64,000 nucleotides of DNA from assembly GCF_901000735.1 (NCBI RefSeq), contig NC_081546.1, positions 563,001-627,000 on the forward strand, read 5' to 3'. Below, in pieces: positions 48,640-58,130 of this stretch. A program made the position numbers and the translations under genes. A model generated the notes under the pieces. That model had not been told where the DNA came from. It was given only the letters and a program-made list of their open reading frames with translations, and did not search any database. Source of the stretch: Corylus avellana. Its lineage: Eukaryota; Streptophyta; Magnoliopsida; Fagales; Betulaceae. How positions within the stretch are numbered: the first letter of the stretch is position 1; every line of letters begins with the position of its first letter.

Positions 48640-49320
48640 TCTTGATCTGCCTATCAATCATAGGTGCGTATATTGCTGCCACCAAGGTTGATGTCCTGCA
48701 GCCTAAAGCTACACAGCCTGCACACATATAGGAACTCTTTCAGGTCAACAGCTGAAGCTTCTGTGTTGGATAGATACAATATTCTGTATACCATTGAGAG
48801 TGCAAAATTTTTAAGACCGTAGGTTTCGTTGTGTTATAATAAGTGGCTCATATTCTACTATAATTAGGGTTTTTCTATAAATATATTATGTTGTAACCTT
48901 AAATCATTGAATAGTAAAATATAGCCGCACTTTCTCATATGGGCATAAGCACCACGTAAATCTGTGTTTCGACTTTATCTTGATCTTTCTTTTTTCGATT
49001 CTATATTATTCATTATTATTGTGTACGATAACAACAAGTTGAATGTTTCCTATTGGACAGGGTTTTGCATAAAACCTTCTATAGCCCATTCTAATTTGTG
49101 ACCAGGCTTGAACATAGCTGTCATCAGATCTTGCAAACAACCTGAGTGTTGATGCCGCCAAAAATGAGTATGCCTTTGCATTTTCAGACTCATCTAATCC
49201 TTCAAATGCTATCCGTGTATCACTTGTATATATTCTTCTATCCAAGTCGGTGTAGTTTCTATCCACCTGCGAAACCATTTTTGTAGGGATTTCGCTAGGA
49301 AACATCTGAAGAATGGGTTC
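48640..49320 (-). pseudogene. Possible endogenous rhabdovirus-like nucleoprotein fragment, broken
   Basis: A minus-strand open stretch (about 49320-49035, some 95 codons) contains MVSQVDRNYTDLDRR, AKAYSFLAASTLRLFAR and YVQAWSQIRMGYRRFY. By memory this resembles the nucleocapsid protein of plant negative-strand RNA viruses (cytorhabdovirus/varicosavirus group), which are known to leave fragments in plant genomes. Downstream on the same strand (about 48763-48640) is another coding-like stretch whose frame shifts and then stops. An LTR-like segment separates the two. The piece is far shorter than a full nucleoprotein, lacks both ends and is not functional. The identity is unverified; a diverged host gene fragment is the alternative. 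Confidence 0.45.
48764..49030 (+). mobile_element. LTR-like segment (possible solo copia LTR)
   Basis: It begins TGTTGGATAGATACAAT. It has a TATA-like CTATAAATATATTATG near 48875, a polyadenylation-like AATCATTGAATAGTAAAA near 48901, and CACCACGTAAATCTGTGTTT near its end. These are the order and spacing of an LTR U3-R-U5. No internal retroelement DNA or unambiguous target duplication is seen, so the boundaries are approximate. Confidence 0.5.
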
Positions 49321-49756
49321 CCAAACGAATTCCTTTTGGATGCCGAAGAAACGAGTGAAAATGAATTCGTTTGGGACCCGAGGGAACTCAATCTATTATA
49401 TAAAATTGGAACTTAAGTGGTTTTATTTTCTTTCCCCAGCTTTCTCGAAAACCAAACAGAGAGCAAGAATTGAAATTAGCCAAAAGAAAACTAAGCATTA
49501 CACTGTTTGGAGCAAATCGATTAAATTGAGAAGTGGGAGTGCTCTTACCGGATCTCAATGCCTTCCCACCGGCTTCCTCTGATTCACACAGAGTCACTGG
49601 AGACTTGAGAGAGACTTTTTTTTTTTTGTGTGTGTGTGTTGAGTGAACGAGAGATGTTTAAGACGTTAGAATTGAAAGTGGAAGCGTATGGGCTGGTCTT
49701 GGGCCAGAAAGATTTTCCCTTTCTAACTCCTTTTCTGCTGGGTTTTTATGGTTTTA

Positions 49757-50922
49757 TATACTTTTTTTTATTTTTTATAGTTTTGATGATCATCCTTAAC
49801 TCCAATTAGCCAAAAAAAAAAAATGATCATTCTATACAAAGGCATGTGATATCCGTATGATTTGTCGTCAATGAGGATGATCATCAAGAAAATGAATTTA
49901 GGGTAAATATATATTATTCTAAGATAAACATCTTCTATTATTAGGCTGCTGAAATTTTTGGGCTGGACTCGCTAGTACGGGACAGATTAGGATGCGGGAT
50001 CTAATTGTTCGAGGCAGGTACGCTTTGTAACCTATTTCTCTTAAGTTGCTTGAATTTTATTCTCATAAGCTGCCAAAAATTTTGTGAAATTCAAATAGCT
50101 AATAACATAAGATTATGATTCATTATTGCATGTGCAATATTTGCCCTGTAATAACATATACATCATTAAATTCATAAAATTTAATATAGACCATAAAATA
50201 ATTATTCTCTATTTTATTTGAAATTGAGAGAATCATAATGCTTTCATCCGATATCATGTCTTTCTTTATTTCTAGTAGCTTTGGTAATATTTACGGTTTT
50301 CAAAAAATAAAAAAAATAAAAAGGTTTCAAGGGATGCAATTATAGGCTTAGTCAATTTGGTAGCTTTTGCTAGCCCCTAAAAGAGGCTATAACAAAGTTC
50401 TTAAAATTATTTATAAAGTTCTTAAGGCTATAACAAAGTTTTTTTTCGGACTTTATCCTTGCTCGGATAGGGATTTTTTTTTTTTTTTTTTTTTTTGTCT
50501 TTGTTTTCAGTTCTCAAGATAAATACATTAATAAACAACTCAAAATAAAAAACAATTCTAAAAAATAAAACAATTTTTACCTTTACATCACAAAACATCT
50601 CTGCATCACTTTGAGATGACCTGAAGTACTGTGATCATGACCTCTAAACCTTCCGCTCTGGCTTCAAATACTGTTAAGATTTCACTTTATGCCAAATCCC
50701 CCCCCCCCCGGCTTGGCTTCCATCAGAATAAGATAAAACGAATCCTACAAAGAACTGTGTCGTCAGTTGAGAACCTCTTCAGTGGCTAGACTTACTATTT
50801 TAGGTGAGAAAACTTACTGCCTTCCTTGCATTTAAAAAGACAGAGTCAACCAAGCAGTAACCAATGATGAATTCCCAAAAATTGCATAAAAAGTATGAAG
50901 ATGAAGTAACTGAACAAGGAAG
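49757..50922. other. Intergenic between the duplicated leader and the ALMT 3' end
   Basis: Poly-T runs near 50474-50496 and a C run near 50699-50708. Phrases such as ATAACAAAGTTCTTA repeat near 50390-50440. No gene is seen. Confidence 0.4.
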
Positions 50923-53900
50923 TCAATGGAAGCACCAAAACAGTCTGGTCCAAAACCCAATCTTCTCTTCGGCCTCTGGCAGATCCATGGGTTCCTTAAA
51001 ATTTGCTTTCTCACTTAGCTCTTGAAACTCATCAACAAGATTGTGAAGCCTGGCAACAAACTCAATCAGAAGTGATGAAAAAGTTGCTAAGGACAAGGAA
51101 CTGGCACTTTCATATACTTTTGATTCTTCGGCAAGGATGGCATCCCCAGCAAATGATTGAAGACGTGGCCATGACATTGGTTTCTTAAGCACACTTTCTG
51201 AGGATACCCAATGCGGAATGGAGGGTTCTACACTCATGTTTGGATTCTGAACATCCAACGTTTCACTGAGGGAATTGATCACCAATCCTTTATTTTCATT
51301 GTCTTTGACATCGATGAAGTTCACAGGATCGTCAAATTCCTTAGCCTGCCTTACCCCTTCCCAGCTCTCTGAATTGACCAGAAGGTATGATTTTTGGTCA
51401 ATCTTAGATTGCAACTCTTCTGCTGCTTCATGCACTTCAAACAGTATGTCTTTGAGGCTTAGTTTCTCCATCTTTTCTACTTTGCTTCCAAGCTCACGTA
51501 ACACTTTCGCTCCTTCAGTACCAACCCTCTGAAGCTCACTACTGAAAACGAGTCTCTTTTCTGGCGGTGCCTACAAGTACAGTGTCAGAACAGTTGATAA
51601 TGTAATTGATAGCTCAGGAGAAATATATTATTATCCATTCTCAATTCCTAAAGTGCATCAACACATCATTAGCTACCAAAAAAAAAAATCTTCTTCCCTT
51701 ATCTTCTTGACGGGCATATGTGCCCGAGGGATTCTTTCTGAAGGATATATAGAAAGGTCAAAGCATATACTCTTTAAGCTATAACTGATCATTCATGAAT
51801 AGTGTAATTGCCATGCCACGAACAGATCACATATCTGGGAACAATATAAACAACAAGAGGAAATTACTCCTTGGGGAAGCGACTCAATGTTCTATCTCAT
51901 TCCAAATCAAACATATTGTGCCCCTGTCATGCCCCGTTGGTAGCAAACATACCCAGCTCTCCAACCCAGAACCCCACCCCAGCCCACATGCGGCATCAAC
52001 TATTAGTGTCTCCTCAATCTCTTCTATTTGACAACTTCTAACTTTACCTTGCCAAACCACAGTGTTGGCCAAAAAGACCCACGCCTAATCTCACATCTGA
52101 TTTGGCACCAACCTTCTAGGTGCAGATCCCCAAGCAGAGTCACAAGTAGTTGCTGGAGCACAGGGTTCCAATCGTGGCTTATGCTGAGTTTTGGCAGTGA
52201 TCAATGTGTTGAAGACACAGATAAAGGGGGAGAGAGAGAGAGATTTGTGGTTTGGGTGGGAGGGTTGCGGTGTTGTGGTGGGTGTTGTATAGCGGTGAGG
52301 GATTCTATGTAACATTGGCTGATTCTCGTATTGATTATGGATCTTCATACCTAGATTTAATGGATCAAAGTATCAAACAAAATGATCATATTTGCCTCAC
52401 CGACTACCACAAACTTTTTTGCAGGAGACAGGTGTTAGATGCCCCCACTGAATTGGATTGCAACGGTACAAAGCACAGATCTTAGCAAGAACTCTTAACG
52501 ACCTCAAGAATTTGATGTTTAGCCAAATATTGTTCATAAAGATCTTAGCATGAACTCTTAATGACCGTCTTAAACCAACTCACTGCAGCGAAGGCATCAG
52601 CAACATCCTTGTCATAACTACTAATTATACTCTTCAAATCCTGGTTAATCTGTCAATATATGGATAAAGTAGTCAATTTTGAACTTTTCTATTCACTAAA
52701 CCAGAGTGAAAAAAGAAAAAAAAAAAGGTCAAACTCACCGTTCTTGCAATTAAGCTAAAGAAGCTAACTGATTGATTTGACTGTTAAAATCTGTCGGGAG
52801 AAGCAAGAGGAAGAAAATCATTTGGACCATAACATGCACACGCCCAGAGTTTTATTGTTGCACTTACCATTAACAAATTCATTGTCCCCAACTTGCTATT
52901 TAATAGCTTCCTACCAACTAAACTAATAAATCACAACCAACGAGCAATATATTTATTGAGGGCTAGGTTGTTCAGTTTATAAGGAATTCATCATCAGATC
53001 AGGAAATGGTATCCACACAACAGTTTGAGGCAATAACCAGGTTATGTCAAGAAAAAATTGAAACGTCTCTTAGCTTAGACATTGCCGGTAATGCCATCAT
53101 AGATATCCCTGTTCAAATCCTACCATAAGTCTCTCTTTTTTTTCAGTAAGTACATCCTACCATATGTCAAAAAGAAAAAAGAGAGGCAAAACACTGGTGC
53201 CACAGTAGGGGTCTGAGGATAAGTAAAAACCATTCATCACCATGTTCAAACTCAAAATTTATTGCTTCAAGAAAAGAAATATGAAAGAATTCAGAAAAAG
53301 AAGGTAAGATTCAGGACGAATAAGTTAACAACGTTGCTTATCACTTTTGACCAGAGAAACATAGATCACATGGAAGAACTCAAAGACAAATTCAGTGTAT
53401 GATTAAAACTTTCCCAAATGCCAGTTCTGATTTGTGGCGTTATGAACTGTGCCCCACTCCAAAAGAGGAAAGAAAATTTAACATCCTGGGAAGTATAAGA
53501 ACAGATGAAAATGCTGCAAAAGAATATCAAGAAGATCACAAGGGAGGGAAGAGGTCTATTCACCTGTATTTCTGAAAGTATGCATCCATGCATTGCCATT
53601 ACCATGAAAGCACAATGCCTCAGTGCACCACTTACTTTGACGTAGCTTCTCCAAGGATAATTAAAAGTTCTATAAGGGCCATGAGGCGGTTCCCATATTG
53701 CAAAGTCTAACTGAAACATCAAGATTAAGCTAAAATCAAATAACTCTACCTTTTTTGGGTCTACTCAAGAGGACAGGCAAAACAATTGTGACATGAGCAT
53801 ACCAGAGATTCCTCTTGGCTTGAAGATTGTACAGCCGATCTATAACCACTATACATTGGGTCATCATAAGCTTCGTATGTAAGAATTTTAGAGGGGATCC

Positions 53901-55240
53901 TCTCATATTCAATGCAGTGCAAGTATCCACTAACACAGCCTAAACAGAATTTTGAAGTAATCGTTTAAGCATGTCATTGCAGTCGACTAAAAATCAAAAA
54001 TATAAAAATAAAAATAAAAAATAAAAATAAAAATAAAAAACCTAAGGCATTTACGTAAAAGAACATCCATTAAGGCCACCACAGAATTTGATCCAACCTT
54101 CCAAAGAAGAAGCAACACTCTTGAAATTTTTCACCACCAATTTGTGCAGATCCTCCCCTGACCAAATGGGGTATAGACATATGTTTATAACCAAGCCTAT
54201 ACCGGCACCGATCCCAATAAGTATCAACCGATATAAAGCTGTTTCGAAAAACGAACCCTCCCCAGAGACTATTACAATACAGTATGTCAGCAAGAAGACC
54301 CGGAACCCATATTCATAGGACTTCATTGTTGGATACAGTTTGGCAAAACTTGCAGAAAATCCTAAATACCACCAAAACATAAAGTCATTTTACAAATGAA
54401 TTGTCATAGAAAATGAAAAAATGAAGGTGGGAAATATATAGCCATTTCTCTGCACAAAGACTGACCTGCAATGAAAACACTAATTACTAGAATGACTTCC
54501 TCGAAATCCCCAGCCCTCGCAGAAAGTTCTGAAATGCCCAGAGCTAGCCCTCCGGCGGAAAATGTCCCCAAAGCACGGTTGAACCCTTTGTTAAGTGTTG
54601 CACCTACAAACCCACAAGTAGAGTAAAAAATTACACTTTTGATTGAAGCACCTGAGAACAAACCAACAATAAAACTCCGACAAATCCCTCAAACAGACGC
54701 ACAACAAGAAGCATAAAAACCCAATACACGAAGAAAAAACAAATCAGTCCGATCCTTTTCGTTATAACTCTTAATGAGATAAACACAATTTGAACCGCTC
54801 GTTTTTTTTGTTGGTATAACTCCAACAATATTGGTCATAACATACACATGAACATGATCGAAGCTAATACCTACGCTGAACTCGAAGACCACGATGACGG
54901 TGAGAATTGCCCAGATGGAGTACTGGCTGACCTCCTGGAGCGACTCTTTAAAGAAGATGACGAGGGACACGAGGGCCAAGGCGAGCCCCATCTTCGCGGC
55001 GAAAAAGACCTTGCGAGGATCGGACCGGCCCATCTCGTACAGCTTGGCCGAAGTATCTCGCAGGCCGAACAAGAAGTTGGCGATTCCGTCGGAGAGTATA
55101 CGGAAGCACCGGCATTTGACTCCATCGTCTCCGCTGTCCGAGCTGTTCAGGCCCAACTCGGAGTAGCCCTTCCGAAAGAGCAGTCTCTCCTTGCTCCTCT
55201 CGGCGAAACTGTGCCGAAACGACCCGATTTTCGCTGCCAT
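50923..55240 (-). CDS. ALMT-family anion channel (aluminium-activated malate transporter, vacuolar clade), six exons
   Basis: Minus-strand exons: 55240-54871, 54603-54466, 54361-54098, 53939-53803, 53710-53564, 51570-50923. Phases agree; the sum is 1704 nt, 567 aa. The N-terminal cytosolic segment ([20 protein letters not shown]) leads to six membrane helices, for example [20 protein letters not shown] and [20 protein letters not shown]. Family blocks present include [63 protein letters not shown] and [20 protein letters not shown]. The long helical C-terminal half is cytosolic. Overall it resembles Arabidopsis ALMT4/5/9, which conduct malate or chloride across the vacuolar membrane in guard cells. 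Synteny favours the ALMT4 (At1g25480)/ALMT5 (At1g68600) position. The start at 55240 has a good context (aaATGG); a longer in-frame upstream ATG at 55390 gives an atypical extension. The 2-kb last intron holds a cryptic exon-like segment. Confidence 0.93.
52584..52649 (-). other. Exon-like 66-bp segment inside the last ALMT intron
   Basis: On the ALMT strand a TATTGACAG acceptor precedes 22 open codons ([20 protein letters not shown], then two alanines), followed by a GTGAGT donor. The length is a multiple of three and it is phase 0, the same phase as the intron (after SEIQ, before APPEKR). Known ALMT proteins lack this insert as far as I recall. It may be a cassette exon or a captured gene fragment. 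Confidence 0.4.
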
Positions 55241-55596
55241 TTCTGCAATTCGTAAAGAACCCAAACAGCAATTAGAGAAGAAAAAATTAAGAGAAACTGA
55301 AATATTACAGATAGAGAGAGAGAGTTCACCTTTAGAATATGAGACAATGGAATAGAGACATTTTTTATTTATGTGATGGTTAGTAAGCAACAGACACTGT
55401 CTATCAACTTATTTATTGAATTGCTATGCTTCTGCAGTTCTGCCTACTCTTTACGTTTTTTTTTTCTTTTTCTTTTCTTTTTTTTTTTTTTTTTGAAGGG
55501 AAATTATTTAGAATTCACCTCACAAAGCGATGATAAAATTATAGCTAAAAATATAAGGTTACAATGAGCATAACACTCTAATAAAACATAAACACA
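55241..55596 (-). promoter_or_regulatory. 5' leader and proximal promoter of the ALMT gene
   Basis: A GA run (CT on the gene strand near 55314-55322) lies in the likely leader, with AT-rich DNA and a poly-T run (55478-55495) beyond. No transcription start can be assigned. Confidence 0.35.
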
Positions 55597-56348
55597 TGCT
55601 ATAAAGTTAAAGAGTTATAAATACAAACAGAAAAATCTATCAATCAAATATTATTTATGACCCCAACTTCCGCTAACTTATGTACTACTACAGTTATAGA
55701 ACATATATGCTCTAAGTAAATTATGTCTAAGATACAGGTTGCTGGTATTCTTAACTTTATTATCCGGCCATAAGAGAAAATTCTTCACACCAATTTAATC
55801 ATCTTCGACCCAAACAGTAAAAAAAACAACTTTACGTTTGTAGTCAACTATGTAACTAGTATTTTTGGCCATAAATATGGTCAAAACTATATTTTGTAAC
55901 AGAAATTGTAATTGATTCTTTGNNNNNNNNNNNNNNNNNNNNNNNNNNNNNNNNNNNNNNNNNNNNNNNNNNNNNNNNNNNNNNNNNNNNNNNNNNNNNN
56001 NNNNNNNNNNNNNNNNNNNNNNTGCTATAAAGTTAAAGAGTTATAAATACAAACAGAAAAATCTATCAATCAAATATTATTTATGACCCCAACTTCCGCT
56101 AACTTATGTACTACTACAGTTATAGAACATATATGCTCTAAGTAAATTATGTCTAAGATACAGGTTGCTGGTATTCTTAACTTTATTATCCGGCCATAAG
56201 AGAAAATTCTTCACACCAATTTAATCATCTTCGACCCAAACAGTAAAAAAAACAACTTTACGTTTGTAGTCAACTATGTAACTAGTATTTTTGGCCATAA
56301 ATATGGTCAAAACTATATTTTGTAACAGAAATTGTAATTGATTCTTTG
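55597..56348. repeat. Perfect 326-bp direct duplication flanking a 100-N assembly gap
   Basis: 55597-55922 and 56023-56348 are both 326 bp and appear identical by eye. They are separated by exactly 100 N (55923-56022). Identity right up to both gap edges is the signature of two contig ends that overlap but were not merged, so the second copy is probably artefactual. Confidence 0.9.
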
Positions 56349-57414
56349 ACTTTGTATATTGAAAGATAAATTGTTGGGAAATTAATATATATTCAATAAT
56401 AAATGATTTTGGGATCTAAAAGAATGTGAAGTTGCATTTTGATAAGCGATTGAATTTAAGAAACGGTGCCGTTTGGCGTTTGGTTTGTTCGGAGTTGAAA
56501 ATTTTGAATGGTTGTTGTAGAGTGGCGGGCTTGAGAAGCCGGGAAAATCCGCGGAGAGCGGGTTGGGATCCAATCAGGAATGGTAGGAGAGACGTCGCGT
56601 AGTTCCAGATTCATATTCTCTCGCATCTCGCCAACCAGTCAGAGAAATAATAATCGGTGAGTGAGAATAATCGTCGTCCTTTTTTTTTTATATAATTTAT
56701 TATATTTAATGAGCCGCCCATCGCTTGCTCCTACTATAATGGTGTCGCAGCAGTCAGCACGTTCGTATATATCCTCCAAAATCATTACATAACAAATGAG
56801 AGTGATCTTGACTTATCACTCTAAATATATTTTCATTTGAAATTTCTTAAAAATATTTTTTAACACGTCAAAACGAACAAACATAAAATAAAAATGGTTT
56901 GATTGACATGCATCGTTTATAATATTTAAAATATTTAAATCAGATCTGGCATGGCTGTTTTTTTTTTGTTTATATATAACAGGGACTAATATTCATGCTT
57001 AATCAGTGAATCTAAGTATTACATTTTTTAATACTATTTTTTTACTTTTCTATACTATTTATTACACCTTTTTTTTTCTCACTAAACATAAACAATACAA
57101 TGTTATTTGCCAAACACACTCTAACGTTATTGTTTTGTTTATTCTCTGATATTAACATAGTAATCTGGACCCTATTTTATAATGATTGCTAGGACGTTGT
57201 AACTTCAATAAAATGACAAAAAAGTACCATTAGAGATATGCTCCAAATTGTTGTGTCAATTCTCATGATACCTTTTTTTCTTTTTTCTTTTTCTAATAAT
57301 TCTCATGATACTTAAATATAAACTACTAAATACTTACATATATGCTCCAAAATTATATTTAATGATGCGCCCGTGGTAACATTCATGGATTGTCATCTTG
57401 GCATTTGGATGCTT
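56349..57414. other. Intergenic with a possible orphan first exon
   Basis: A moderately GC-rich stretch (about 56460-56660) contains ATG at 56580 and an open frame MVGETSRSSRFIFSRISPTS ending at a strong GTGAGTG donor near 56657. No following exon was found. The opposite strand also has a 63-codon open frame. The remaining sequence is AT-rich with no gene. Confidence 0.3.
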
Positions 57415-57571
57415 TCTAGTCCAAATGGACCATAGGGGAGCTAATTCTTGTTAAAATAAGGGTAAAATTGTTCAAAAATATGGATTGGAGTAGAGCTGGT
57501 TCTTGTTAAAGTAGGGGCAGAATTGTCCAAAAAAAAGAGAACTGGTTTCCCTCCAGTCCATTTGGACTAGA
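57415..57571. mobile_element. Short foldback MITE
   Basis: Exact inverted termini TCTAGTCCAAATGGAC (57415-57430) and GTCCATTTGGACTAGA (57556-57571) enclose about 125 bp. The interior carries two versions of a GCTRRTTCTTGTTAAARTARGGG phrase. Target duplication not resolved. Confidence 0.75.
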
Positions 57572-57589
57572 GAGATTGATAGTAAAACC

Positions 57590-58130
57590 GCCTTGAACCC
57601 GCTTCCGCCTCGCCTCGGATCCGGATTAAGTTTTGGCATACACGGGTTGGGAAACATCATACCCGTGCGGGTCGGGTCGGCTCGCGGGTATAGGATTTTT
57701 AAGAGGCGGGTACCCGACCCGCCCCGCCCCTATATGTTTAAAACCCTAAATTCCTAATATGATATCCTCTATTCCTCTTCCCCCTTCCAGACTTCCTCTA
57801 ATCCTCCATTCTTGATGGGTTTTAGTCCAAATGTAGTTTTTAAAAAAGTTACAAAAAACCAGTTTTTTTAAAAAAAATTACAAAAAACCAGTTTTTTTAA
57901 AAAAAATTACAAAAAAACCAGGACTTAAATTGAAATTGATAGCCATTAAAAATACCCGACCCGCACCGAGCAACCCGCACCGAGCAACCCGCCCCGTTCT
58001 ACCCGAAACCCGGCGGTTTTAGTGCATATAACCCGGGTAACGGGTAAAGGTTTATCAAACCCGATGGGCACGGGTCGGGTGGTAAAAAACTCCAAACCCG
58101 CCCCGAACCGACCCGTGCCCAGCCCTAGAG
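57590..58130. mobile_element. GC-rich subterminal-repeat element, possibly hAT-derived
   Basis: Both ends are packed with CCCGACCCG / CGGGTCGGG motifs in opposing arrangement. The right end reads GACCCGTGCCCAGCCCTAG, resembling termini of hAT-type elements. The centre has three imperfect copies of a 28-29 bp unit (AAAATTACAAAAAACCAGTTT, about 57839-57920). No transposase is present. Confidence 0.5.

Larger units (their letters stand above)
48454..49756. repeat. Distal copy of the duplicated PP2AA 5' region, interrupted by inserted DNA
   Basis: Homology to the proximal copy is lost between about 48612 and 49332, where an LTR-like piece and a coding fossil lie. The putative first-exon donor is present here as GAGATCCG then GTAAGAGC (exon edge 49549), a better consensus than the proximal copy. 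Either copy could drive the downstream PP2AA coding exons. Confidence 0.85.

Noticed and set aside
54848..55271. Plus-strand and alternate-frame open frames over ALMT exon 1
   Set aside because: They overlap a well-supported ALMT coding exon and lack family features.
55241..55390. N-terminal extension of ALMT from an ATG at 55390
   Set aside because: The extension reads through a GA-rich leader, has no counterpart in ALMT proteins, and the ATG at 55240 has a better context.
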